Assembly (NCBI GenBank): GCA_902781455.1
Contig: CACZJF010000013.1
Coordinates: 1 to 60,844, forward strand
DNA length: 60,844 bases
Origin: an uncultured Lachnospiraceae bacterium
Lineage (GTDB): Bacteria; Bacillota; Clostridia; Lachnospirales; Lachnospiraceae
Reading direction: 5' to 3'
The notes below the pieces were generated by a model that had not been told where the DNA came from, did not search any database, and saw nothing but the letters and a program-made list of their open reading frames with translations. Shown in pieces: positions 1 through 8,525 of this stretch (positions within the stretch are counted from its first letter, which is position 1; the number at the start of each line of letters is the position of its first letter). The translations under genes were made by a program, and so were the position numbers.

Positions 1-44
1 AACTCCCTTCCTTCCTAAAACTCCGGTTTGAGACCCTGAGCTTT

Positions 45-73
45 ATCATAGGTTGGAGTTCTCTTTTTTTCAA
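45..73 (-). promoter_or_regulatory. Sigma-A promoter reading out of the window (probably ftsZ)
   Basis: On the minus strand TTGAAA (68-73) and TATGAT (45-50) are separated by exactly 17 bases, a good match to a housekeeping promoter. It lies just downstream of the ftsQ stop and points left. ftsZ usually follows ftsQ in dcw clusters, so the target is probably ftsZ, but that gene is outside the window. The short arms aactcc/ggagtt flank the -10. Confidence 0.6.
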
Positions 74-101
74 TCCGATGAAATCTTTACGCTAGCCTGC
101 A

Positions 102-1178
102 TCACTGGGCAAGCTGTCCTGTCGCAGGATCAATCTCATTCCAGTAAGCGTCCACCACATTTCCGTTCTCATTCACATAGCAGCCGTCAATCGGGTTGCC
201 ATAGCTGTCAACAACCTGACCGTCTGATACATGCGCGTCATAGCGCAGCGTCCCGCTTGAATCGAAAACCATGAACGGGGTTGAAGTGTTCTGCGGCTCT
301 TCCTCCTGGGCCGTATCATCCGGCGCTTCTGCCTCCGCGCTCCCGTCTTCCGCCGTGGCCTGTCCTTCGGCCCCTTCACCGGCCAGGGAGTCTTGCTGAC
401 TCTGGTTCTGGTCCTGCTCTGATCCGGTCTCTCCCTCCTGGGATTCTGTCTCCGGCGTCTGGTCCGCGGAATCCGCCTTGAAGGTAATCGCCTCATTCCT
501 GCCGGTGAATCCCTCCATGTTGAGGGTTCCCTCCTCCCCTTCCACCTGCGGATAGATGGAAACCAGGTTGGCGATCTTCTCCTCCAGATACTCGTCCTGT
601 CCCAGCAGGACCGTAACCGGACCAAGTCTTAAAACCATGTTCTGGCTGGCATCAAAGGTAACACTGTCCGGAATCAGCTCGCTTTTGATCAGAAGCTGCG
701 TGATGTTCAGCATCGTGCGCAGCAGGGAGCCGTTCTTGGTCACCATCCTCTGGTAAAGCTGCGGCGGCTCGATTTCGACGCCTGTCACCAGTGGGATCCC
801 CGCATAGATCGTATCGGTAATCTCCTGGACAACGCCGTCCGGATCATAATAGACATTGCTGTTCTCATACTGTACGCGGCCGACCAGCTGCCCCTCTTTC
901 ACGATAATTCTGACCGAAGCAGGAGAGAGCATGACAGCCTGGACGCTTTTCAGGTAAGGGGCATCCGCGGCAGGCTGCTCAGAGCGGTATTTCCACGAGA
1001 AATAGAGCGTATTACGCGTCTTGAAATCATAGATCAGGTCATCCCTGATCTGTTCCGCGGAATAGCGCTCATTTCCTCTGACATCAATCGACCGGATCTG
1101 AAAGACCCCGAGTACGATCGCGGCTGCCGCTCCCAGTACACCGACGAGAATCGCAATCGCTCTGATTCCTCTGCTCAT
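102..1178 (-). CDS. ftsQ: FtsQ/DivIB-type cell division protein with extra C-terminal tail
   Basis: Membrane-anchored divisome protein of the FtsQ/DivIB family, which links FtsL and the FtsB-like partner to septal peptidoglycan synthesis outside the membrane. A short cytoplasmic start precedes one membrane segment (about residues 6-27). A POTRA domain beginning with IRSIDVRGNERYSAEQI and the FtsQ beta domain follow (to about 230). An acidic, Gln/Glu-rich linker (about 238-300) leads to a tail at 302-358 containing FDSSGTLRYDAHVSDGQVVD and a YGNPIDGC turn. The protein is 358 residues, about 90 more than typical DivIB, and the tail explains the excess. A related tail is on the transpeptidase at 3835-6120. 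It is the last dcw gene in the window, separated from murD by a palindrome-rich gap. The ribosome binding site is weak, so the exact start is less sure than the identity. Confidence 0.88.
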   Translation of the reverse strand: MSRGIRAIAILVGVLGAAAAIVLGVFQIRSIDVRGNERYSAEQIRDDLIYDFKTRNTLYFSWKYRSEQPAADAPYLKSVQAVMLSPASVRIIVKEGQLVGRVQYENSNVYYDPDGVVQEITDTIYAGIPLVTGVEIEPPQLYQRMVTKNGSLLRTMLNITQLLIKSELIPDSVTFDASQNMVLRLGPVTVLLGQDEYLEEKIANLVSIYPQVEGEEGTLNMEGFTGRNEAITFKADSADQTPETESQEGETGSEQDQNQSQQDSLAGEGAEGQATAEDGSAEAEAPDDTAQEEEPQNTSTPFMVFDSSGTLRYDAHVSDGQVVDSYGNPIDGCYVNENGNVVDAYWNEIDPATGQLAQ

Positions 1179-1195
1179 ACCACACCCATGTTATG

Positions 1196-1360
1196 ATGCA
1201 CGGATCGCTCCGTTGCTTCGCAACTCTCGCGCTCCTCGGCCACTCCGCACTCTCGTAATTTGCTCAGGCAAATTACTGCGTGCTCCGTGTCCGGTGGGTC
1301 AACACCCCTTTCGCCTTTGGCAAGCAAGCTTGCCTCGGCTTCAGGGCTTTTGACCCTTAC
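1196..1360. repeat. Palindrome-rich intergenic element between murD and ftsQ
   Basis: The 213-base gap holds nested inverted repeats: gttgc/gcaac (1212-1224), gtaatttgc/gcaaattac with loop tcag (1255-1276), ggcaagc/gcttgcc (1319-1334) and long-range gggtcaa/ttgaccc (1296-1302 with 1350-1356). No convincing gene or clean T-tract terminator is present. The structure resembles dispersed REP-like intergenic elements; a second copy was not found in the window. It sits where ftsW and murG would often be. Confidence 0.5.
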
Positions 1361-1391
1361 ATCATGTTATCTGAAAGATGATTTTCCTTGC

Positions 1392-2822
1392 CTACAGTTC
1401 ATGAACCAGGTGCTTAAACACACGGCCTCTTTCCTCATAGTCCTTGAACATGCCCCAGCTTGCGCAGGCAGGGGACAGAAGCACCGCGTCACCCGGCGCT
1501 GCCATACTGACACAAGTTTCAAAGCATTCTTCAAATGTATCACACAGCCGCACATTTTCAAATCCGTGCTGCTTCGCGCACTGCGCGATTTTCTCTTTGG
1601 TCGCGCCCACCAGAACCAGTGCTTTCACCTTCCCATGGAAGCTCTCAATCCACGCGTCGTAGGAAGAATCCTTGTCATATCCTCCCCCGATCAGAACGGT
1701 CGGCCGCTTCATGGCCTCTACCGCCTTGATGGCAGCGTCCGGGTTCGTGCCCTTGGAATCGTTGTAATACTGTACGCCGTCAACCTCCGCGACGAATTCA
1801 ATCCGGTGCTCCACGCCGGAAAATGCTTTCAGCACCTCCCGGATCTGTTCCATCGGCATATGCACCGCGATTGCGCTGAGGCAGGCAGCGCTGACATTTT
1901 CATAATTATGGACGCCGAGAATTTTCAGCTCGTCCGTATGAATCACTTCCTGCACGGTTTCGCCGTCTGTATACTTCAGGATTCCATCCTCCAGGTACAT
2001 CCCGAAGTCGACAGGACGCCTGCCGGAGAACCATACGACGCGGGGGCCGTCCGACGGAATCTGCCTGCCGAACGCTCTCAGTACCTCATCTTCATAATTC
2101 AGGATGAGCACATCGTCTCTGGTCTGCCGTTCCGCGATCCGTTCCTTCACCCGGATGTATTCCTCCATCGTGTGATGGCGGTTCAGATGATCCGGCGTGA
2201 TATTCGTGATAACACTCACATGCGGATGAAATGACTGCGTGGTCTCCAGCTGGAAGGAACTGATCTCCGCGACGCAGACACTGCTGTCGGTCGTGGAAGC
2301 GGCGATGCCGGTATAAGGAATCCCGATATTGCCGACGACATGTACACGCTCCTCCCCCAGGAAATGCTTCATCAGTTCTCCAAGCAGGGTGACCGTCGTT
2401 GTCTTCCCGTTTGTTCCTGTAACGGCCAGGACTTCTCCTTTTGACAGGCAGTACGCAAGCTCCACCTCACCCCAGATGGGAACGCCTGCCGCCCTGATCC
2501 TGTTGACCGGTTCAATGTCCACGGGAACGCCCGGGCTGATCACACACAGACTGCATGCTTCAATCAGCGCGTCGTCCAGCGCTCCGGTCACGATCCGGAT
2601 TCCGGCGATCTCCTGCAGTCTGTCTGCAAGCTGTTTCCCGTCGTCCGGAAAGCAGAAGCCCTGCGCAGCGTCCTGAAACTGCTTCCGGACAGACGCCTCC
2701 TCCAGGGATTCATTTCCATCATAGAGCACCGGACAGGCGCCGCTTCCCAGAAGAAGAAGGCTTGCGGCCACACCGCTCCTGCCCGCGCCGAATACCAGTA
2801 CCTGTTTCCCCTTCAGATCCAT
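1392..2822 (-). CDS. murD: UDP-N-acetylmuramoyl-L-alanine--D-glutamate ligase
   Basis: Cytoplasmic Mur ligase that adds D-glutamate to UDP-MurNAc-L-alanine using ATP, the second amino-acid step of peptidoglycan precursor synthesis. The N-terminal Rossmann domain begins with VLVFGAGRSGVAA, where the UDP substrate binds. The central ATPase domain has the P-loop GTNGKTTT followed by ITPDHLNRH. The C-terminal domain has HRIEFV and the NDSKGTNPDA segment typical of MurD. The length of 476 is normal. AAAGGAG lies about 10 bases before the ATG. It sits 41 bases downstream of mraY in the same leftward operon. Function is confident from family motifs. Confidence 0.97.
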   Translation of the reverse strand: MDLKGKQVLVFGAGRSGVAASLLLLGSGACPVLYDGNESLEEASVRKQFQDAAQGFCFPDDGKQLADRLQEIAGIRIVTGALDDALIEACSLCVISPGVPVDIEPVNRIRAAGVPIWGEVELAYCLSKGEVLAVTGTNGKTTTVTLLGELMKHFLGEERVHVVGNIGIPYTGIAASTTDSSVCVAEISSFQLETTQSFHPHVSVITNITPDHLNRHHTMEEYIRVKERIAERQTRDDVLILNYEDEVLRAFGRQIPSDGPRVVWFSGRRPVDFGMYLEDGILKYTDGETVQEVIHTDELKILGVHNYENVSAACLSAIAVHMPMEQIREVLKAFSGVEHRIEFVAEVDGVQYYNDSKGTNPDAAIKAVEAMKRPTVLIGGGYDKDSSYDAWIESFHGKVKALVLVGATKEKIAQCAKQHGFENVRLCDTFEECFETCVSMAAPGDAVLLSPACASWGMFKDYEERGRVFKHLVHEL

Positions 2823-2863
2823 TCCGTTTTCTCTCCTTTGTCAAACCATGTTTTTGATCCGGC

Positions 2864-3835
2864 TCATTCAAAGCGGATCAGCGCCGCCAGGCACAGAAGC
2901 ACGGTAATGATCGTAAACACCGCGACGATTCTGGTCTCCGACCAGCCGCCAAGCTCAAAATGATGATGGATCGGCGCCATGCGGAAGATGCGCTTGCCGC
3001 CTGTCTTCTTAAAATAGGTCACCTGAATGATCACGGAAAGGACTTCAACCAGATAGATCAGGCCCACAATCGCGATGAACACCGGCATCTGCAGTACATA
3101 TGCCGCGCCGGCGACAAATCCGCCCAGAGCCAGGGATCCCGTGTCTCCCATGAAGACCTTCGCAGGATGCACATTGAACAGCAGAAATCCCATGAGCGCG
3201 CCGCAGACCGCTGCGCAGACAGGCTCAATGCCGCCGCCTGTCACCAGGGAAACATAGCAGAAAAAGGCTGCCGTGACAGCGGTGACAGAAGCGGCCAGAC
3301 CGTCCAGGCCGTCCGTAAAGTTCACGCCGTTCACGGTTCCGATGATGATGACGAAGGCTGCAATACTGGCAAAGATCCGGAAGGCAAACCCGGAAAGGAC
3401 CACTCCCTGTGAGAAAGGAATCCTCCAGTCAAGACAGGCCGGATCCCTCAGCCATGCATAGAGCAGAAAGATCAGCGTCACGACAATCTGGCCCGCCATC
3501 TTCTGTTTTGGCATCAGTCCGTCGGACCGTCTCAGGACAACCTTCAGATAGTCGTCCACAAAACCGATGATGCCGAAGCCGAGCGTCAGCACCAGTACCG
3601 GAAGAATTCTCGGATAGCGCGCCGCGAAGACAAGAGAAACAATCAGGACCGAAACAAGGATCGCAATCCCGCCCATGGTCGGTGTCCCTGCTTTCTTCAG
3701 GTGCGCCTGGACGCCTTCCTTCCGCTCTGTCTGCCCCACCTTCAGCCGGATCAGAAACGGAATCAGGAACGGAAGGATCAGCGCGGCTATTCCAAAAGAC
3801 AGAAATACAGCAGCCAGCGTATCTACAGTAATCAT
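2864..3835 (-). CDS. mraY: Phospho-N-acetylmuramoyl-pentapeptide transferase
   Basis: Polytopic membrane enzyme that moves phospho-MurNAc-pentapeptide from UDP to undecaprenyl phosphate, making lipid I. About ten membrane segments are visible. Signature features are the GTPTMGG segment near residue 52, the FVDDYLK motif, the NFTDGLDGLA motif with catalytic-site aspartates, and the HHHFE cluster near the C-terminus. The ATG at 3835 overlaps the upstream transpeptidase stop as TGATG and has GGAGG seven bases ahead. A GTG one codon earlier is possible but spaced worse. Translational coupling to the transpeptidase is likely. 323 residues is normal for the family. Confidence 0.97.
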   Translation of the reverse strand: MITVDTLAAVFLSFGIAALILPFLIPFLIRLKVGQTERKEGVQAHLKKAGTPTMGGIAILVSVLIVSLVFAARYPRILPVLVLTLGFGIIGFVDDYLKVVLRRSDGLMPKQKMAGQIVVTLIFLLYAWLRDPACLDWRIPFSQGVVLSGFAFRIFASIAAFVIIIGTVNGVNFTDGLDGLAASVTAVTAAFFCYVSLVTGGGIEPVCAAVCGALMGFLLFNVHPAKVFMGDTGSLALGGFVAGAAYVLQMPVFIAIVGLIYLVEVLSVIIQVTYFKKTGGKRIFRMAPIHHHFELGGWSETRIVAVFTIITVLLCLAALIRFE

Positions 3836-6120
3836 CACACGTCCTCCTCTTCTTCCTCATCCCCGGACGAAGCGCCGGTCCATGTTGTATCGTCCTGCCC
3901 GTCTCCCTCCACCGCTTCCGGAGGAGCTGCTATGTCGGGATTGTCCGCTGTCGGATCGATGTCCTCGTCAAGCAAAGCGCTGACGTCCACCTCAATCTCA
4001 TTGCCGTAGCCGTCTGTCACAATCCCCTTCTCCAGATCCGCGGTGCAGCCCTCAATGACATTGCCGGAAGCATCGATCACTTCCCCGTCTTTATTGATGG
4101 CGGCATCGTTGTACAGAATCCCTGAGGAATCAAAGCACTGGAAGGTTGCACTCTTCACCTCATTCTTCACGGTTTCATCAATGGTGATACCAAGGTACTG
4201 AAGCAGATCGTCCGTGACCGGCTCCGTCGGATAGATGCCCATATAAGGAAACAGTTCCGTCGCGATCTGCCGGAACAGAACCTGCGGATAGGTCGAGTCT
4301 GCCTGTTCCGCGACATTCGGTTCGTCAATGACGACATACAGGACAACCTTCGGATCATCGATGGGCGCCGCCCCGATAAAGGAGACCACATAATGGCCCT
4401 TCCATCTGGTTCCGTCACTCGGGTCAATCTTTTCAGCCGTTCCCGTCTTTCCGCCGGTCCGGTAGCCCGGAACCTGCGACTTGCGTCCGGTACCCTCCCG
4501 AACCGCTGTATTCAGATATCTTCTGACCAGCTTCGACACGGAGGTGGAAACCGGCTGCCGCAGAAGAAGCGGCTCCACCGTCTCAACAGAGGTTCCGTCC
4601 GCGCTCAGGATCTGCCCGACCACATGAGGCTGGTAATAATAACCGCCGTTGACCACCGCGCTGAACGCGGAAGCTTCCTGCACCATATTGATGGTGAAGC
4701 CCTGTCCGAAGGTACACGTAGCCAGCTCAACCTCATGCATCGTCTCCCGGTTGTAGACGACGCCCGCGTTCTCATTCGGCAGATCAATCCCGGTCGGGCT
4801 GCCGAAGCCGAACGCCTGCTGATAATTGATAAAGTTCGTGATTCCCATCTGCATGCCGATGGTCATAAGCGCGACGTTGCAGGAGTTGACGATGGCATAC
4901 TCGAGCGTCTCTTCCCCATGGCCGTAGATGTTGTCGCACTTGATGGTCGTATCCGTGATAAACAGAGAACCGTTGCAGACATAGCTGTCACCGTCATGAA
5001 CCGAGCCGGTCTCCAGCGCGGATGCAACCGTGATCGGCTTGAACACCGAACCGGGTTCGTAGCCTTCTGACACGCAGAAGTTCTCCCACTTCGTGTTCAG
5101 CTCATTGACATAGGTCTTGTCGTCCATGGACTTGATCTCGGCACCGGAATATCCCTCCGTCGTCAGGTCTGACGGATCGTTCAGGTTATATTCCCTGTTG
5201 GTCGCCATGCCAAGGATCTCGCCGGTATTCGGATCCATCGCGATCACGCCGACATTCTTCGCGCCTTTTCCGTTGTGCTGTTCGTCGCCATAGGTCTTGT
5301 CGAACGCGTCAATCTTCTCCTGCAGGATCTCCTGGATGTTCATGTCCAACGTCAGGCGCAGGGTTTTGCCATGCTCCGGTTCGATGGTGGTCCGCTCAAA
5401 CTCGGAATTGTCATTCAGGTATCCGAATTCCCTTCCTGCCGTTCCGTTCAGGAGGTCATTGTAGTAATTCTCGACACCGGTTGTTCCGACGTCAATCGCG
5501 TTCGAGAAGCCGACAACCTTGCTTGCGAGCGCATCGTACGGATAAGTCCGGATATACTTCTCCTCAAACCACACGCCCTGGATGTCCGCGCGCTCATTCA
5601 TCGCTTCATAGTAGGCGTCCCGTCCCAGATCCTTCATATCCAGGTCCGCCCCTCTTGCGTAGCGCTCAAACTCCTTCTTGACGTCCGCGGTGATGTTCTT
5701 CTCAATCACCTGGTAGCGGGATTCACTTGTCTTTTCCGAAAGGATCACGTCCCGGCTCTTCTGCTGATCGATTCCGATGATCTTCTCCAGCGCGTCGACG
5801 GTCGGTTCCAGATAATCCTCGTTCTGATTGACTGCCCAGCAGTCCAGCACAACATTGTAATAGCGGTCGCTCCTTGCCAGAATAATCGAATTCCTGTCCT
5901 GGATCTCCCCTCTTCTGGCCGGGATCGAGCGGGAATCATATGACTGCTGGGAGAGCACCTTCTTCGCGTACCGGTTCCCGCGGGTCGCGGAGATCGCCGC
6001 GATTCTGACCAGAAGAGCAACCAGTAATAACAAAACAAATGCAAAAGAAGCCAGAAGCTTTTTTTGCATCATTTTGGTAAACCGTCTTTCTTTTTTTGTT
6101 TTCCTGCCGCGCTGAGTCAA
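3835..6120 (-). CDS. Class B penicillin-binding protein (FtsI/SpoVD type) with non-PASTA tail
   Basis: Septal or sporulation peptidoglycan transpeptidase. Residues 1-20 are basic and cytoplasmic, about 21-43 span the membrane, the dimerisation domain runs to about 260, and the transpeptidase domain to about 625. Active-site motifs are intact: SVFK with nucleophile S358, SCN at 413-415 and KTG at 558-560. SpoVD/PBP2x relatives often end in PASTA domains. Here the end is instead a roughly 50-residue tail (660-711, FDSSGILYNDAAINKDGEVID and onward) homologous to the end of FtsQ, then an acidic Asp/Glu-rich terminus. The apparent start is TTG, with GGGGG nine bases upstream; an internal ATG pair near 6072 is the alternative. 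Whether this is the vegetative FtsI or the sporulation SpoVD paralogue cannot be told from this window. Confidence 0.93.
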   Translation of the reverse strand: MTQRGRKTKKERRFTKMMQKKLLASFAFVLLLLVALLVRIAAISATRGNRYAKKVLSQQSYDSRSIPARRGEIQDRNSIILARSDRYYNVVLDCWAVNQNEDYLEPTVDALEKIIGIDQQKSRDVILSEKTSESRYQVIEKNITADVKKEFERYARGADLDMKDLGRDAYYEAMNERADIQGVWFEEKYIRTYPYDALASKVVGFSNAIDVGTTGVENYYNDLLNGTAGREFGYLNDNSEFERTTIEPEHGKTLRLTLDMNIQEILQEKIDAFDKTYGDEQHNGKGAKNVGVIAMDPNTGEILGMATNREYNLNDPSDLTTEGYSGAEIKSMDDKTYVNELNTKWENFCVSEGYEPGSVFKPITVASALETGSVHDGDSYVCNGSLFITDTTIKCDNIYGHGEETLEYAIVNSCNVALMTIGMQMGITNFINYQQAFGFGSPTGIDLPNENAGVVYNRETMHEVELATCTFGQGFTINMVQEASAFSAVVNGGYYYQPHVVGQILSADGTSVETVEPLLLRQPVSTSVSKLVRRYLNTAVREGTGRKSQVPGYRTGGKTGTAEKIDPSDGTRWKGHYVVSFIGAAPIDDPKVVLYVVIDEPNVAEQADSTYPQVLFRQIATELFPYMGIYPTEPVTDDLLQYLGITIDETVKNEVKSATFQCFDSSGILYNDAAINKDGEVIDASGNVIEGCTADLEKGIVTDGYGNEIEVDVSALLDEDIDPTADNPDIAAPPEAVEGDGQDDTTWTGASSGDEEEEEDV

Positions 6121-6141
6121 GTGAACATGCCCCCATATAGC

Positions 6142-6615
6142 TTAATCAGGGATCTCCTCATACTGCTTGACGTAATCACTGGAGGCAGCATCGTAATAGG
6201 TGATCTGGCTCTGGGCAGGATAGCTCATGCCAAGCTCTTCCATCGCTTTCTCCCGGACATCCTCGAGGTCGATCCCGGAAATGATCTCGTTATAGACAAT
6301 GTCATTCTCGATCTTAAGATCCTTAAGCGTCGTCTGAAGCGATACTGTCTTCTTCTGCAGTTGTGTTGAGGTTGCCTGAAGTTTCAGAAAATAAACGCAG
6401 ATCGTTACGACGGCTACGGCCGCGACTGTCAGAAACAGAACATAACGAAGATTCATGCTGAGCGAACGCTCGCGCACAGCCTCAATCTGTGTGCGCCGAA
6501 GCTCGCGCTCCCGGATCTGGGGGACAGCGCTCATCGTTCGAACGGTATTCCCCTCGATCACTTCGTCAGTATAGCGCAATGCACTGTTTCTTTCAATCAC
6601 CCTGTTCTGCGGCAT
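6142..6615 (-). CDS. ftsL: FtsL-like septum protein
   Basis: Small bitopic protein at the usual ftsL position between rsmH and the class B PBP. An N-terminal cytoplasmic region of about 55 residues is followed by one membrane helix (YVLFLTVAAVAVVTICVYFL, about 57-76). A coiled-coil stretch follows (LQATSTQLQKKTVSLQTTLK, then EELGM near 128), the layout of FtsL/DivIC leucine-zipper proteins. It would act as scaffold with FtsQ and the DivIC partner in regulating FtsWI. The start is 5 bases after the rsmH stop, with its GAGG inside the end of rsmH, so translation is probably coupled. Assignment rests on layout and neighbours, because FtsL sequences diverge strongly. Confidence 0.8.
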   Translation of the reverse strand: MPQNRVIERNSALRYTDEVIEGNTVRTMSAVPQIRERELRRTQIEAVRERSLSMNLRYVLFLTVAAVAVVTICVYFLKLQATSTQLQKKTVSLQTTLKDLKIENDIVYNEIISGIDLEDVREKAMEELGMSYPAQSQITYYDAASSDYVKQYEEIPD

Positions 6616-6620
6616 GTCCC

Positions 6621-7571
6621 TTACGCCTCTTCCTTTTTCTTCTCAAATACGCGCATTTTCGCACTCTTTGCACGCGGATTGCGCTCCATCTCCTCTTCGG
6701 ACGGGAGACACGGCTTCCTCGTTATGACCTTCCCCTGGCTTTTGCGTCCGCATACACACACCGGAAAATCCGGCGGGCAGATACACGGATGCTCCGCAGT
6801 CCGGAACGCATCCTTCACGATGCGGTCCTCCAGCGAATGGAATGTGATGATACAGATCCTTCCGCCCGGGTTCAGCATGGAGATCATCTCTTTCAGAGAA
6901 TTCTCCAGAACGCGCAGTTCCCCGTTCACTTCAATCCGGATTGCCTGAAAGGCTCTCCTGGCAGGATGCCTGCCTTCCGCCCTCGCCCTCATCGGGATGG
7001 CGTCTTTGATAATCTGCGTAAGCTCCCCTGTTGTCTCAATCGGTTTCAGCTTTCTTTGCGCTGCGATCCTGCGGGCAATTCCGGCGGCGTATTTCTCTTC
7101 GCCGTACTCTCTCAGGATCCTCGTCAGGTCAGCTGGTTCGTAAGTGTTCACGACCTCCCTCGCCGTGAGCGCCTGCCTTTGATCCATTCGCATGTCCAAA
7201 GGCGCATCTTCGTCGCGGTAGGTGAATCCGCGAAGAGCGTCATCGAGCTGGTACGAGGATACCCCCAGATCCAGCAGGATTCCGTCTACTTTCAGAATGC
7301 CGATTTCTCTCAGCCTCTGCCCCATCCGGGCATAATTGTCCCGTATGATGGTCACCCTGTCTCCAAACTCCCCGAGGCGTTTTGCGGCTGCCTCGACGGC
7401 CGCGGCATCCTGATCGATTCCGATCAGCCTTCCTCCCTTTGAAAGCCTCTTCGCAATCTCAAAAGAATGTCCTCCTCCGCCCAGTGTCCCGTCGACATAG
7501 ATACCGTCCGGCGAAACACGCAGTGATTCGACGGCTTCATCGAGAAGGACTGATGTGTGTCTGAATTCCAC
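6621..7571 (-). CDS. rsmH: 16S rRNA (cytosine1402-N4)-methyltransferase
   Basis: SAM-dependent methyltransferase that modifies C1402 of 16S rRNA near the P site. The N-terminus [15 protein letters not shown] and the glycine-rich SAM loop GTLGGGGHS are diagnostic. [25 protein letters not shown] and [11 protein letters not shown] are further MraW blocks. The C-terminus has the usual Cys-rich part ([15 protein letters not shown]). I place the start at GTG 7571, because AAGGAGG lies five bases before it and homologues begin at (M)EFRHTSV; the longer ATG frame to 7604 has no such site. The 196 bases between mraZ and this start show nothing I can assign. Confidence 0.96.
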   Translation of the reverse strand: MEFRHTSVLLDEAVESLRVSPDGIYVDGTLGGGGHSFEIAKRLSKGGRLIGIDQDAAAVEAAAKRLGEFGDRVTIIRDNYARMGQRLREIGILKVDGILLDLGVSSYQLDDALRGFTYRDEDAPLDMRMDQRQALTAREVVNTYEPADLTRILREYGEEKYAAGIARRIAAQRKLKPIETTGELTQIIKDAIPMRARAEGRHPARRAFQAIRIEVNGELRVLENSLKEMISMLNPGGRICIITFHSLEDRIVKDAFRTAEHPCICPPDFPVCVCGRKSQGKVITRKPCLPSEEEMERNPRAKSAKMRVFEKKKEEA

Positions 7572-7767
7572 ACGCGCCTCCTTCCGGACTCTCCCAGCAG
7601 CCACTCCCCTGGCCGCCCGGTGAATCCCTCTTCGTCCACTGCCGCAGGCTTCTCCCTAAAACCTGCGCCTTCCCGGCTGCGTTCTGCAGTCCGGGACCGG
7701 TTTCCGAAGACCTCCCCAGGCTTCGGATTCCTCCTGCCGGCCGCTCCCTACAGCCGGAAGGCACTCC

Positions 7768-8199
7768 TTACAGATCGATATCCAATCCGTTCAGAGCATC
7801 CATGGACTCGTCGATCTCATCTGCCGAAGTCGCATCCATGTACTTCTCTCTGGCCCAAAGCTCAACACGCTTCATGGACCCCTCGACCACGACGTCCTTC
7901 TGCATTCCTGCAAATCCCCTCAGATTTTCCGGAATCAGGACTCTTCCCTGTTTGTCCATCTCGCAGAGGGTCGCGCCCGCGGCAAAGAACCTTACGACTT
8001 TCCTGGCGTCTTTATTTGTAAGCGGCAATTTCGACAGCTTTTCTTCGAAGGCACTCCACTCATCCATGGGATAAGCAAACAGACAGCCATCCAGTCCCCT
8101 TGTAATCATGAATTCCGCTCCAAGCTGTTCACGGAATTGCTTTGGGACGATCAGCCTGCCCTTGGCATCTAATGTATTTTTGTATGAACCGTAGAACAT
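7768..8199 (-). CDS. mraZ: Transcriptional regulator MraZ
   Basis: DNA-binding regulator of the dcw operon, first gene of the cluster. The 143-residue protein has two SpoVT/AbrB-like half domains. The first carries the DAKGRLIVPKQFREQLG motif (about 12-26) and the second DKQGRVLIPENLRG (about 85-98). These DxxGR motifs form the loop that contacts TGGGN-type repeats in MraZ family members. Matching GTGG repeats at 10-base spacing lie upstream (8264-8309), so autoregulation of the whole cluster is likely. GGTGGAGG precedes the ATG by about 12 bases. Confidence 0.95.
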   Translation of the reverse strand: MFYGSYKNTLDAKGRLIVPKQFREQLGAEFMITRGLDGCLFAYPMDEWSAFEEKLSKLPLTNKDARKVVRFFAAGATLCEMDKQGRVLIPENLRGFAGMQKDVVVEGSMKRVELWAREKYMDATSADEIDESMDALNGLDIDL

Positions 8200-8263
8200 G
8201 ATGCCTGACTGCCTCCACCGGAGCTGCTTCGTCAGGAACTGCGGAAACCTCCCTCAAGATTCA

Positions 8264-8309
8264 CCACAATTCCTCCCTTATGACCCACAACTCACCACTT
8301 TTCGCCACT
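8264..8309 (-). promoter_or_regulatory. MraZ operator: GTGG repeats at 10-base period
   Basis: On the minus strand AGTGG (8305-8309), AGTGG (8295-8299) and TGTGG (8285-8289) start exactly 10 bases apart, followed by a degenerate AAGGG and another TGTGG at 8264-8268. Repeats of this kind at one-turn spacing are the known binding sites of MraZ proteins. They lie just downstream of the predicted start of transcription, a position suited to repression. Confidence 0.8.
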
Positions 8310-8318
8310 CATGCGGCT

Positions 8319-8347
8319 ATCATAGTGTATTTTTTGTGATTCTGCAA
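8319..8347 (-). promoter_or_regulatory. Promoter of the mraZ/dcw operon
   Basis: TATGAT (8319-8324, minus strand) is preceded at 17 bases by TTGCAG (8342-8347). The -10 is strong and the -35 is partial. TTGCA-type -35 boxes also occur upstream of 27835 and 34544 in this window. Transcription would start near 8312, immediately before the MraZ boxes. Confidence 0.65.
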
Positions 8348-8458
8348 GATAGAACATCTGTTTTGAACAGCCTGTTTTGTGCACTTTTTCCGAAGCTGTT
8401 TTTTGCTTATGTTGCGCCTGGTCACTCCCTCCAACGCAAGATCTTGTGCCTGCCACGT

Positions 8459-8500
8459 AAAAAAGAACGTCCGGACTGCATCAAAACAATCCGAACGTTC
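8459..8500 (-). terminator. Intrinsic terminator after the RelA/TPR transcription unit
   Basis: The arms gaacgtccgga (8465-8475) and tccgaacgttc (8490-8500) form an 11-base stem with one G-T pair. Read on the minus strand the hairpin is followed by six T (8459-8464). It would stop transcripts from 8770-12496 before the dcw promoter. The other flank (8501-8510, aaaatttttt) gives a T-run on the plus strand too, so it may work both ways. Confidence 0.75.
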
Positions 8501-8525
8501 AAAATTTTTTCTCAGTTTCTTTCTC

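Noticed and set aside
1260-2234. Long plus-strand open frame opposite murD
   Set aside because: It lies antisense to a clear murD, its protein resembles no family, and GC-rich genes often leave the complementary frame open.
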